Source: Tritrichomonas musculus (Eukaryota > Parabasalia > Tritrichomonadida > Tritrichomonadidae). From it: a stretch of 64,000 bases of DNA. Of this stretch, positions 41,301-49,572 are shown one piece after another; positions within the stretch are counted from its first letter, which is position 1, and every line of letters starts with the position of its first letter. Where the stretch lies: assembly GCA_039105265.1 (NCBI GenBank), contig JAPFFF010000001.1, forward strand, positions 10,912,001-10,976,000. Reading direction: 5' to 3'. The position numbers were made by a program, and so were the translations under genes. The notes under the pieces were generated by a model that was not told the DNA's origin, did no database searches, and worked only from the letters and a program-made list of their open reading frames with translations.

Positions 41301-42198
41301 GATAGAAATTGAGAATCTTCAAAATAAGAATAACGCATCAACGGAAAGATTCAAAGCACGTCTTGAAGAGAAAAAGAAGAAAATCATTGCTCTTAAAAAG
41401 AAACTCAAGGAAGTTATTAATACATATGAAGATGCATTCAAGCAACAAAAAGCAACAATTATTTATTTAAGAAAACAGCTTGATTCATCGATTACGAATT
41501 CAAATAATAATGAAATTATGAAAGAAGTTCAGCAACTCACTTCGCAATTAAAAGCTTCTGAAAGTGAAAGACAAAATCTTGAAATGAAAATTGATCAAAT
41601 TAAAGACGAGAACGTTAAATCTCAAGCAATTCGAGATACTTTTTGGAAAGCTCAAATTGCAATAGTTGAACAAAATATGCAGCAAGAAGTAGAGAAAGAA
41701 AGGAAAAACGTTTTAGAAACGATTGCTTCTCAATTCAATTGTGAACCAACTTTAACATCAATAATCAATTCATACTATTTCCATGATGCTGATAATGAAA
41801 ACAAAAATAAAGATGATTCTGGTTTCCCAAGAAATTGTGATTTCAAAATTGAAACCCAGGCTCAGAAGCAATTAAATGAATGGGAGAAGTGGGGAAGAGC
41901 ACTTTTCACTAATATGAAGAATGGAGAAGTGTTCATGTACAATTCAAATGACCTTCGCTTTATGTTAAGCGAAATGATAATGAGTTCAGTTTCTCAAAGA
42001 TATCTTTTAAACAGACTCGAGAGTTTAAGAACACAGAAAAGAATTCTTTTGAAAATGAACTCTTGTTCTATAAGCATCAGTCCATCAGATATTAATTGTT
42101 TACCAAATATAAGAAGTTTATTAATATTGTCAATTGGCGTGGTTAGAGTTAAGAAAATTGTGAATTACCTTCCATTGCAGCAAAATCAGGCTCAGTAA
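38371..42198 (+). CDS. Large coiled-coil protein (1275 aa), inclusion-protein-like
   Basis: After an acidic N-terminus (about 1-85), coiled coil runs from about 90 to 400. Helical and Asn-rich linkers follow, then a Lys/Asn-rich low-complexity block (about 705-850; AAT/AAA-rich codons) and a second coiled coil (about 870-1115). A globular C-terminus (about 1120-1260) contains NEWEKWGRALFTNM and DLRFMLSEMIMSS. Such proteins are often labelled viral A-type inclusion protein-like in trichomonads, which only reflects coiled-coil similarity; nothing here suggests viral origin. A structural or Golgi/centrosomal scaffold is plausible. No membrane anchor is visible. Confidence 0.85.
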   Translation: MSASTNDDPINSSPDSELIQDIDQSLMGPMLTAVSLKNNQPSQLIDFAGDDKSLQLIAQNLHQLLSSPNTVKFTAENKQNLELIMQTFITDTVQNSTKKYEDFSQCQSDIKKLQKELFETKNKLENYKYLLSNSEKSKSELSNENKELQTKIDSLYRNQASSINKMKKIKQEYENQIIEIKNENYQLKEKLREMQDDCKIREYATKRNLEQFTDLASQATKSNDKIEKLKEKLKKKNKQIKNLQSDYQKLKLANQMLEDDSQKMKASLATAHADLDQIKQKISGEQKSGKDLRSNSSSETSNYCQIQSALISISEQFERQSEELIQLRKSHMVCTTLLHKQVEIVAEYEKQIDSCEKALTKNSELSSELDSTKEELVQTIESLNSKIKFIKSLMNLCKVEKEEELPLYIMKVHDYGIMENRRLVSAFEDNLRFMTNIINSNLIYDDQNIPLNEDKQFISSLQFEVSKTRQFILENTVNREEPQSRPQSNFVSNNVTPNSNINSTINIGSNDVNINANSNNEDNSEKNNEASNEINEEEQIPNQTRADLAILTSQILRNEILRKSCEKLKHNSDAFLEVVDVLKCNDDPESASRVVLQNEATIKSFIDNILKLLKVNSVQNNENMNNDNFVEDENDNFTEENDAKTNFVEVDRKQVFDDIIDFIESNNALLNEIKNSLKFTGDNSEIPFVIEKLIHKNEMLSNPKNKNRRNSVNKNNKPAANPQENENNQITTRAIEIDDQNKDSDKQENSNGNNNDQKNTHKANNKKNVNNENKSNENKAKKPIKKNNNNNNKAEKENKKKIKKTNDKKEVNHDENENKKANGNNNTNKNNSKKESKKSNNNNNDNDDLNMVDEDTDHIILEATQQLKKNADDAEPKFDWKKRIHSCVIALKKLNNENKSLKQQLIDAQQQIKDVEKRNTDRSKTLSMITDSYKGLEKFNNELLQKNRDLLSEMEKKSKLADARVFKVLDQERAQHLIEIENLQNKNNASTERFKARLEEKKKKIIALKKKLKEVINTYEDAFKQQKATIIYLRKQLDSSITNSNNNEIMKEVQQLTSQLKASESERQNLEMKIDQIKDENVKSQAIRDTFWKAQIAIVEQNMQQEVEKERKNVLETIASQFNCEPTLTSIINSYYFHDADNENKNKDDSGFPRNCDFKIETQAQKQLNEWEKWGRALFTNMKNGEVFMYNSNDLRFMLSEMIMSSVSQRYLLNRLESLRTQKRILLKMNSCSISISPSDINCLPNIRSLLILSIGVVRVKKIVNYLPLQQNQAQ

Positions 42199-42854
42199 CG
42201 GTTTTCCTTGTTTATTTTATATGTGAATTTGATTATTTTTATTTCATTTATTGTATTATTAATAAATGTTTTATAAATTCAAGAATTTAAAAATGAAAGA
42301 TAGCATAAGCATGATTATATTATTAACTAGTTGTTATGTATAATATTCAGTAAGAATTGTCTTTTCTAAAATATATTAATAATTAAAAACAATGTGAGAA
42401 TATATGTAAATGATGAGAATCAAAATAGCCAAATCGAATAAAAGATCATGTAAAAATAATTGATTTCTTCAAAAAAATTAAATTATTTTTTTTGAATTTA
42501 TAAATGGCATGATAAAATCTTATTTTCAATGGGTTATATCACAAAGCTAAATATCTTTAATAATATTTAATTAAATAGCTTGATTTATTAAATAATACTT
42601 TGCATTCATATTTTAAAGTTTAAATTTATATATATAATATGATTGATTCAGTAATTACAGAAGATTTAGCATATTTCTAATTTTTTTATAGATTATGCTT
42701 TTCAATGATATTTCATTTAAAAAGTTTCAACCAATTGGTGAGATGATGTAAAAGAAATCACATCTTTCTCATATGCTTAGCTTAAAATTTAAAGAATAAA
42801 ATAAAAATAAGAAGATATACTAGTAGATATAAAAAGACATTTAGTCTTTAAACC
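42199..42854. other. Convergent intergenic region, nothing recognised
   Basis: About 655 bp of AT-rich DNA between converging 3' ends. A small hairpin (GATGT/ACATC near 42745) is the only structure seen. Confidence 0.55.
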
Positions 42855-43367
42855 TTATTTTTTGCTATATTTATCATGCAATGTATTTGCAATCAATTCA
42901 AATAAAGCTCTAACACCAATTTTTTCGAGAATAGAAATATCATATACATGATCAACATTAAGCTCTTCTTTAGTTTTCTTTACCATCTCTGGAGTAACTT
43001 TGGCTTTGCTGCCCTTTATGTCGCATTTGTTCATTGCAAAGTATGGTATGTAAGAAGATGGATCAATAAACTTATGCAAATGTGCTCGCAACTCACCGAA
43101 AGCAGTTAATGATTCTGGAAGATCGTATGAACCAACGAAAATAACAGCTTGAGCATTCTCATAATAAGTTTTATCATTTGCAGCAGATTCATCAAGACAA
43201 GGTGTATCATAAACTACAAGTTGATAGCGTTCACCTTCATCTGTCATATATTGAATGAATCTTTTTCCACCTTCATTCACACCAAGAGAAAACCTTTGAA
43301 TAATAGTGCTTTTTCCTGCTCTTGTAATACCAATCAATAAAACTTTATATTGAGTTTGAGTTGACAT
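42855..43367 (-). CDS. Divergent Ras-like small GTPase
   Basis: 170 residues with a Ras-like fold. G1/P-loop is GITRAGKST (residues 13-21) and G4 is NKCD (113-116), giving guanine specificity. G3 reads DTPCLDE (54-60) where DTAGQE is typical, so the invariant Gly is Cys and the catalytic Gln is absent; intrinsic hydrolysis may be poor. G5 (YDIS) is weak. The protein ends KYSKK with no cysteines, so there is no prenylation motif and it is likely cytosolic or tethered by a partner. It is closest in feel to Rab/Rab-like proteins, but I do not assign a subfamily. Confidence 0.85.
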   Translation of the reverse strand: MSTQTQYKVLLIGITRAGKSTIIQRFSLGVNEGGKRFIQYMTDEGERYQLVVYDTPCLDESAANDKTYYENAQAVIFVGSYDLPESLTAFGELRAHLHKFIDPSSYIPYFAMNKCDIKGSKAKVTPEMVKKTKEELNVDHVYDISILEKIGVRALFELIANTLHDKYSKK

Positions 43368-44088
43368 ATTAGAATTAGAGATTTAAAACAATGAATTCAA
43401 AAATAACTCAATTCAGAGCATTGAAAAAATTGATAAAAAGCTTTTATTTATCTCACCTTTTCGCAGATAATTTAAATTTGAATTTGTTATTTAATGGAGC
43501 TCACAAATTATTTCAATTGGTCGCTGAAAAATATATATAATATCTAATTAAATAAATTATAAAATTCAAAAAAAAATCACAAAATAGTTTTCTTTTAATA
43601 TACATTAAATTAAAACAAATTTGTAAATTGTTTTTTAAATCCTCTATGATAAAATTGAAAAGATTTCTTTTTCTTTATTGTTTCATTTAATACTTAATCG
43701 TTTTTTTTTACTTCATTTAACTTTTATTCAGTTTTTTTCTTTTCATATGTAATGATAATATTTAAGTGTATAAAGTAATGCAATCAAAGATTTAAAGTTT
43801 TCTATAGCTTCATATTCAATTATTTTTTCTATTAAAGGTCAATTTACAAAGATTTAACTTAACTTCCTCACATAACATCATAAAAGATGTTGTAATATTA
43901 TAGAAAATCTATTAATCACTTCCATAATGAAAAGATAAATATGATCACTTTAGATTTTCATCATTTATAAATGATATGATTGATTTGATTTTGTTTGTGA
44001 TTTCATTTTTATTAGATATTTGAGTTTTTTGTTACGATTATGGTAAAATAAGAAGAGTCTTATGAAATATGGGTAACTTTATACAAAG

Positions 44089-44272
44089 TGATGGGTAGAT
44101 CATCATTAAAAAAAAGTTAAGGTCAATTTTATGTCAATATAACCGTCTATTCCATAATGCGTCATCAAATGCCAAGGCACTTAATATATTTTCAAGTCGT
44201 TTGTTTTTATGTTCAACATCTGTAAATTAAATTTGTTGGTAAATAAATATGAGTAAAATCACTTACCCATCA
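44089..44272. repeat. Short weak inverted repeat beside the 905-bp element
   Basis: TGATGGGTA at 44089-44097 and TACCCATCA at 44264-44272 form a perfect 9-bp inverted pair 184 bp apart, with patchy further matching inward. It ends 10 bp before the next transposon. It could be an older small element or chance. Confidence 0.3.
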
Positions 44273-44282
44273 ATTTTTTGTA

Positions 44283-45187
44283 AGAGGTGAGACTGCGAAA
44301 TTTTAAATGAACTTTTTTAGGAATAATAATCAACAAAATTAAAAATAAATTAAAAATATAGTATTATGGTTTTGTTACCTTTTCATATCATATACTTTTT
44401 TTCAGATTTAATCAAAAAAAATTGAAATTGTATTGATATTTCAAAATGTCATAATTCATATATTCGTCATTATTTTTTCTTTTCAACCATTAAATTTCAT
44501 TTGTATATAGATGATATCTATTTTTTAATAAGAAAGCTATTCAATGAATGCGTTTTTGGTCAAAATTCAAAAAAATATTTTTCAATTTAAAGAGAAATTT
44601 TCTTCTATATTAAAGACCAAAGGGATAACTATAGTTTATCTCTTAACTTATCTGGTGCTGGCAAACATATCAAAATATTTTTAAAAAATTTTTTACAATT
44701 TTAGCTAGGATTGAGGTTTAATATTGAATATAATTCTATATACGTTAATGATGTAAACTTCACAAATATCTAAATAATTTCATTTGTTTTTATTTTGGTA
44801 TCAACCTCACAATAAGTATTTATTTTAATATTTATCAATAATTTACCAAAAAAATCATGCTTATAATTAGATGATAGTTAGTTAAGTCATAAAAAATCAT
44901 TATTTTGATTTATAATTCTTAGTCGAAGATTTTAATATTATATTCACATCTATATATTAAATATTGATAATTAAATTATTTATTATTTTGAGTAAATAGA
45001 ATTTTTTTATTAAGATAAAATTGAAATTATAATAAGATAGATGCTATTCAATTTTAAAAATAGATTTATAGCTAAAAATCTGAAAAAAATATTAGTGAAA
45101 TTATCATAAATAGCATTTAATTCTGGAATAAAATAATATGTATTAATATTATTAAAAAATACCAAAAATTTTCGCAGCCTCACCTCT
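44283..45187. mobile_element. Non-autonomous DNA transposon, 18-bp TIR, 8-bp target duplication
   Basis: Termini AGAGGTGAGACTGCGAAA (44283-44300) and the inverse of AGAGGTGAGGCTGCGAAA (45170-45187) differ at one base. The element is 905 bp. It is flanked by a perfect 8-bp direct duplication TTTTTGTA (44275-44282 and 45188-45195). The interior is AT-rich with no long frame, so it needs a transposase supplied elsewhere. The 8-bp duplication again suggests a hAT-like or other 8-bp-duplicating superfamily. The TIR is unrelated to that of the 32236 element, so this is a second family. One difference between the ends implies moderate age. Confidence 0.82.
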
Positions 45188-45549
45188 TTTTTGTATTAAA
45201 AATTGAAAGAATATCAATTGTGTATAGCCAATCCATGGCCATGAATCATGCTTTTGGGAAAGTGAAGGTGGAAATTATCTAGAAAATATTCATAAAATGG
45301 AGAATTCATAAAAAAATTATATTAAAGCATTAGAAAATAATTTATTTAGAATATAATTTTTTAAAAAAATAATGGATTTATAATATTATCGTGAACCAAT
45401 AAATATCAAAATATAATATTTGGGATTTATCTTTTATATTTTTATAAATATCAACATTGATTATAATTTTGAAATATTTAATTGTTTTTAATTAAATGGT
45501 ATGAATACAAATAATAAACATATTATATTCTTGGTAAGTACTTGGATCC

Positions 45550-47016
45550 TTAATCATCCTTTGTTTCAATATGTTCTGAAATTGATCGAATTTTGAATGA
45601 GATTGCTTGTTCTGTTTCATCAATTAGATTTTCGCCTTTGGGACCTGCATAAATAATGCTTCCATCAGTACAGCCAACTTCAGCAAGCGTCTGATCTGGA
45701 TATGGTAAGTAGGCTTTGTAATTTCCGGTCTCAATTGCAAGTTCAATCTCTGTATCTGTAGTTTTAAATAATTTGGGAATTCTTGATGAAAGAAGACCAA
45801 TTTTCATAGAAAGAGGAATTGTCTTTTCAATTGTTTTATCGCCATAAACAAATTTTATCGTTGCTTTTTTCTTTTGATTATTAGGAGGTGGTTTGCTGTC
45901 AACAGGAGCTGAAGGAGCGCCAAACTTTTTAACCAATTCATCCCATCTTTGATGTTTGTCAGATCCATGCGCAGCAACATCTTTTGCATAATACTCTAGA
46001 TATTGAATTTCACTTTGATAAAGTTCAGATGGTTGAATATTACTTCCATTAAGCTTTTTAAGTGATGGAAATCGAACAACCACGATCATACGCGCTTCAA
46101 TTTCTCCTATTTTTTCTTGAAAAGGATTTCTTTGAAGAGAAAGGTCTTGAAGATTTGGTAAGTTCATTAGTCCGTCTAGTGAGAAAACATCATCGATTTT
46201 ATTTGATTTAAGCAATAAAGTTTGAAGAGAACAAAATGATTGACCTTTTACAATTGAATGTGGTTCAATTTTTGAAATATTATTATTTGATAATGATAAA
46301 GATTCTAGATTTGGGAGCTTTCCGAGAGCTTGAGAAATAATATTAAAATCATCTATTTTTAGCCCATCAATATGTATTTCTGTTAATGTTTCATGAGGAG
46401 TCAATATTGAAAGAGTCGGTGAAGGAGTAATAAACGAAAGGTCGATTTTTTCGAGTTGAGGAAAAGCTTTAAAAAATAATTGAATATTATCATCTGATAA
46501 ATTTGTGTGGTTCAAAACAATTTCTTTCAAATTATAAGTTTTATTGTTTTCTGGTGGATTAAATGAAATAAAGTGGTTCTGTCCTAAAATTAAAGTTTCA
46601 ATAAAAGGCGCAGCATCTAATAAATCCCATATGAATGTATAAGATCCAACAAGAGTGTGTGCAACATTAACTGTTCGAGCATGATTAGGGAAGTTTTGGG
46701 AAACAAATTTAACATCACCAACATTTTCCAAATTTGTATTATCAAGTGATAAAAAGCCATTGGCGCCTGGATAATCAGAAATCATATCTGACAATAAAAG
46801 TCCCTTCTTAACTGTTGGTTCTCTAAGAAATGATCCGCTATTTGGTTTTTCAACTTTGAATAATTGTTTTCCTTTGTATTCTCCATTATGTTTTCCACGT
46901 TCTGGATTATCCCATTCAACTCCAAGAAATCGACTTTCATTTCCTTTGGAGTCAGTTAATAAACCTTCCCACCGAACAGTTGCACAATTTCCATCTGGGG
47001 CTCTAACTCGATACAT
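45550..47016 (-). CDS. TBCE: Tubulin-folding cofactor E
   Basis: 488 residues from the ATG at 47016 (MYRVRAPDGN); six further upstream codons open on TTG. Domains are in the TBCE order: an N-terminal CAP-Gly domain (about 1-66; FLGVEWDNPERGKHNGEYKG, with GKHNG at 41-45), leucine-rich repeats (about 140-330, LESLSLSNNNISKIEP), an LRR cap, and a C-terminal ubiquitin-like domain (about 395-470). TBCE works with cofactors C and D to assemble or dissociate alpha/beta-tubulin heterodimers. Length is close to the human protein. All domains appear intact. Confidence 0.93.
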   Translation of the reverse strand: MYRVRAPDGNCATVRWEGLLTDSKGNESRFLGVEWDNPERGKHNGEYKGKQLFKVEKPNSGSFLREPTVKKGLLLSDMISDYPGANGFLSLDNTNLENVGDVKFVSQNFPNHARTVNVAHTLVGSYTFIWDLLDAAPFIETLILGQNHFISFNPPENNKTYNLKEIVLNHTNLSDDNIQLFFKAFPQLEKIDLSFITPSPTLSILTPHETLTEIHIDGLKIDDFNIISQALGKLPNLESLSLSNNNISKIEPHSIVKGQSFCSLQTLLLKSNKIDDVFSLDGLMNLPNLQDLSLQRNPFQEKIGEIEARMIVVVRFPSLKKLNGSNIQPSELYQSEIQYLEYYAKDVAAHGSDKHQRWDELVKKFGAPSAPVDSKPPPNNQKKKATIKFVYGDKTIEKTIPLSMKIGLLSSRIPKLFKTTDTEIELAIETGNYKAYLPYPDQTLAEVGCTDGSIIYAGPKGENLIDETEQAISFKIRSISEHIETKDD

Positions 47017-47111
47017 TTTTTGAATAAATAGCAAACGTTCTTTATGACCAACTTTTTCTTTGATAAAAATTTTAAGGGGAAAAAATTAACGTTTATTATA
47101 TTATTATTAAG
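47017..47111. promoter_or_regulatory. 95-bp divergent promoter, TBCE / phosphatase-like
   Basis: Start codons of TBCE (minus) and the PPP-like gene (plus) are 95 bp apart. The minus-strand side has TTCAAAAAATG immediately before the TBCE start. No clear initiator was seen on the plus side. Confidence 0.4.
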
Positions 47112-48098
47112 ATGAGAAAACTCACAATGAAAGGCGCTGCAGAGACTCTTCTCGAGCAACTTCTTTTTATGAAAGGTCAACGTCCTGGGACAAAAGCCAA
47201 TTTACGAGATATTTTTTTAAAAAAACTAGTAAAATCAACAACACAATTATTTCTCCAAGATCAAATCATAATGGAAATGGAGCCGCCAATGATTATAGTT
47301 GGAGGATTATTTGCCCATTTCTACGATTTATTAACAATATTCGAAACTTATGGTTACCCTCCTGTTCAAAAGTATCTATTTCTTGGCGATTATGTTGGAA
47401 AAGGGAAAGAAAATATTGAAACGATTACTCTCCTCCTTTGTCTTAAAGTTCAACATCCGAGCCACATTTTCTTTATTCGAGGATACCATGAATTATCCTT
47501 TGTCAACGAAAATGATGGATTTAAAGCAGAAGTTTTAAAGAGATATGATCAAGAATTATATGATGACTTTATTAAACTTTTTAGGTATTTTCCGCTTGCA
47601 GCAATCATTGGATCACGAATATTATGTATTAATAGTGGAATTTCGAATGAAATTATGTCTATTGACCAGGTTTCTATTACTGTTAGACCATGCCAAATAA
47701 CTAAATTGTCTCATGTTTATCATTTTCTATCAGCCACTCCTGATTCAAGCATTGATAGATGGTCTGACCCAGCAGAACACGGTGATTTAAGATTTGGTTT
47801 AAGTGCTGTTAAAGAGTTTTTGGAAATGAACAAGCTTCAAATGATCATTAGATCTCATGATATTGTTGAGGAAGGGTATGAATTTCCATTTGATGGTGAT
47901 GAATCTATTCTCACACTTTCATCAATTCCTTCATATAAAAACAAAGAAGAGAAAAATGGATGCATTCTCGAAATGGATATAACTCTTAAGATACTTTTCA
48001 AAGCAGTTAGACCTCTTGCCCCTATTTATAGAGATTACTATCAAAAAAAGAAAAAAGAAAAGCCACTTGTCACAATTCGTACACGTCCTGTAGTCTAA
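47112..48098 (+). CDS. PP1-like phosphatase fold with lost metal site (pseudophosphatase)
   Basis: 328 residues, the length of a PP1/PP2A catalytic core, with the PPP layout recognisable throughout. The motifs are altered. GDxHG is GGLFA (residues 64-68; both metal ligands lost). GDxxDRG is GDYVGKG (92-98; first Asp kept, second Asp and Arg lost). GNHE is GYHE (124-127; Asn lost), and the later HGG is NSG. RSHDIVEEGYEF keeps the distal His, and RWSDP is kept. The fold is therefore conserved while the bimetal centre is gone: a likely catalytically dead paralogue that may act as a decoy or regulatory-subunit binder. The frame is open and full-length, so it is not a pseudogene. Confidence 0.85.
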   Translation: MRKLTMKGAAETLLEQLLFMKGQRPGTKANLRDIFLKKLVKSTTQLFLQDQIIMEMEPPMIIVGGLFAHFYDLLTIFETYGYPPVQKYLFLGDYVGKGKENIETITLLLCLKVQHPSHIFFIRGYHELSFVNENDGFKAEVLKRYDQELYDDFIKLFRYFPLAAIIGSRILCINSGISNEIMSIDQVSITVRPCQITKLSHVYHFLSATPDSSIDRWSDPAEHGDLRFGLSAVKEFLEMNKLQMIIRSHDIVEEGYEFPFDGDESILTLSSIPSYKNKEEKNGCILEMDITLKILFKAVRPLAPIYRDYYQKKKKEKPLVTIRTRPVV

Positions 48099-48397
48099 AA
48101 TATAAATATTAATATATTAAAGTTATTCGATTGCGAATCAACAAGTTTTATTTGTTATTATTTAAATGACATATTATTGTATCCTTTTCTTTTCATTTTC
48201 ATTGTAGTATTTATTAGAAGTAATGTAATTCCTTGTATCTTGAATAGAACTACAAATAATTGTGGAAAGGACAAATGGTATTAAATAATTATTTGTTAAT
48301 TCTATCTTCTTCTTCTAAACTAATTCATATAGATAAAAAGTTGTAAATATTCAGATACAATTTACAAACAAATATAACAGATTTAATATAAATAACA
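48099..48397. other. Convergent intergenic region
   Basis: 299 bp of AT-rich DNA between the converging phosphatase-like and syntaxin genes; nothing recognised. Confidence 0.5.
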
Positions 48398-49260
48398 TTA
48401 TTTGAGAATTATAATAACAATTAAAAATAGAACAAATATAGCTAAAAATATAACAACAATCCACATTCGAGATCTCTTTTGATAAGACGCTGCCTCTTCA
48501 ACTTCATTATGAGCAGCATGCGCATTTTCTAGCGTTGAAGAAATGTTACAATCAATCCTATCAACTATTGTTCCCTGCTCTTCTATTAAGCTAGCCAGTT
48601 CCATAAATACTTCTTTAACTTTTTGTGCTTTTCTTGATAATTCTTCAAGGTCTGCATTATTCTGCCGGAGTTCTCTTTCCTGTTCAAGAGTTTGATTATC
48701 GCCAAAATTAAAATCAGAATAATCAATTGTTTGTTGTGAATCTCCTGGATCAGTATGAATATTCGAGTTGTAATTGGCGCTAAATGTTTGTAAATTCATT
48801 TTGAAATTCGAATTAAATTCGTTATAACGTTCCTGAAGTGCAATACGTATGTTTTTAATGATTTTTGATCGATCGTTTGAAGGCTTTGAAGGCGATTCGA
48901 AATAATTTATTTTTTTCTGAATTTCCTTGAGTTGAGATAAAATTGTGTTAGTTAGCATATTAACATTTTTGTGATTTGATCATTTGCGTCACTAAAAGTT
49001 GGTCTCAAGCTTTGTTGTTGAGCTTTCAATAACGATGAATAAGTAACATTTAAAGATTGAAGTTCCGTTTTAACTTCACGAGATAACTGAAAAAAAGGTT
49101 CAAGTACTGATTCTTTATTTGAAGAATCATGAGGTATTAAAAGTGTTGAATCTGAATCAGCTTTTTCGCGTGTATTAATATATGTATCTTTATCAGAACT
49201 CCGTAAATAGTTAAAATCAGGAGTTCGATCACGATTTGCGCCTTGTGTTGGTAAATACAT
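48398..49260 (-). CDS. Syntaxin-16/Tlg2-like Qa-SNARE, split into two frames
   Basis: Two overlapping minus-strand frames together make one syntaxin. The first, 48952-49260 (102 aa), starts MYLPTQGANRDRTPDF, an N-peptide like the RDRTxxF of yeast Tlg2 that binds Vps45, and continues into the Habc region. The second, 48398-48958 (186 aa), has the rest of Habc, the SNARE motif (about 96-158) with zero-layer Q128 in EEQGTIVDRID, the SYQKRSR juxtamembrane pattern typical of Tlg2/syntaxin 16, and a C-terminal anchor (165-185). The frames switch where ATGTTAAT is followed by ATGCTAAC, so an 8-bp near-duplication may cause the shift. It would act in endosome-to-TGN fusion with Vps45, whose gene lies at 60142-61908. 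Confidence 0.85.
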
Positions 49261-49572
49261 TATAAATGGTCAAATAAGGTCAAATTATAGCATATTTTAA
49301 AAGCGAAGCATGTCAAAGGTAAAGCATTTTTAAACTATTTTTTTGTTTTACTAAATATCGCTTTCATTTTAATAATTTCATTTTAAACTTTATTTATTCA
49401 AATAGTGATTATCATTAAATAAATAAAAAAATCACAATTTAAATAAATATATATATATTAAAGCATACTATTTTAAGCGCATATAATGTGTAAACAAATG
49501 ATATCAGCAAATAATAATAAAAATAAAACATATTTCTTAAACTTCCGCATTTCAAATAACAAATAAAAGAAA
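49261..49572. other. Intergenic/promoter region upstream of syntaxin
   Basis: 312 bp. Immediately before the syntaxin ATG, TGGTCAAAT (49267) and AAGGTCAAA (49276) lie in tandem. The rest is AT-rich 3' flank of the type I membrane protein gene. Confidence 0.45.

Larger units (their letters stand above)
43368..45549. other. 2.2-kb gap with an inserted transposon
   Basis: The gap holds the 905-bp element at 44283-45187 and, just left of it, a weak inverted repeat (44089-44272). The first 700 bp and the last 360 bp are AT-rich DNA with no recognised content. Confidence 0.6.

Noticed and set aside
38371-42198. Viral inclusion-body protein of viral origin
   Set aside because: Resemblance is only coiled-coil composition; the gene has host-like promoter motifs and low-complexity style.
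48925-48990. Intron joining the two syntaxin frames (ACTAACACA resembles the trichomonad 3' splice motif)
   Set aside because: The motif is not followed by CAG, and the GT-AG intervals I tried do not restore the frame.
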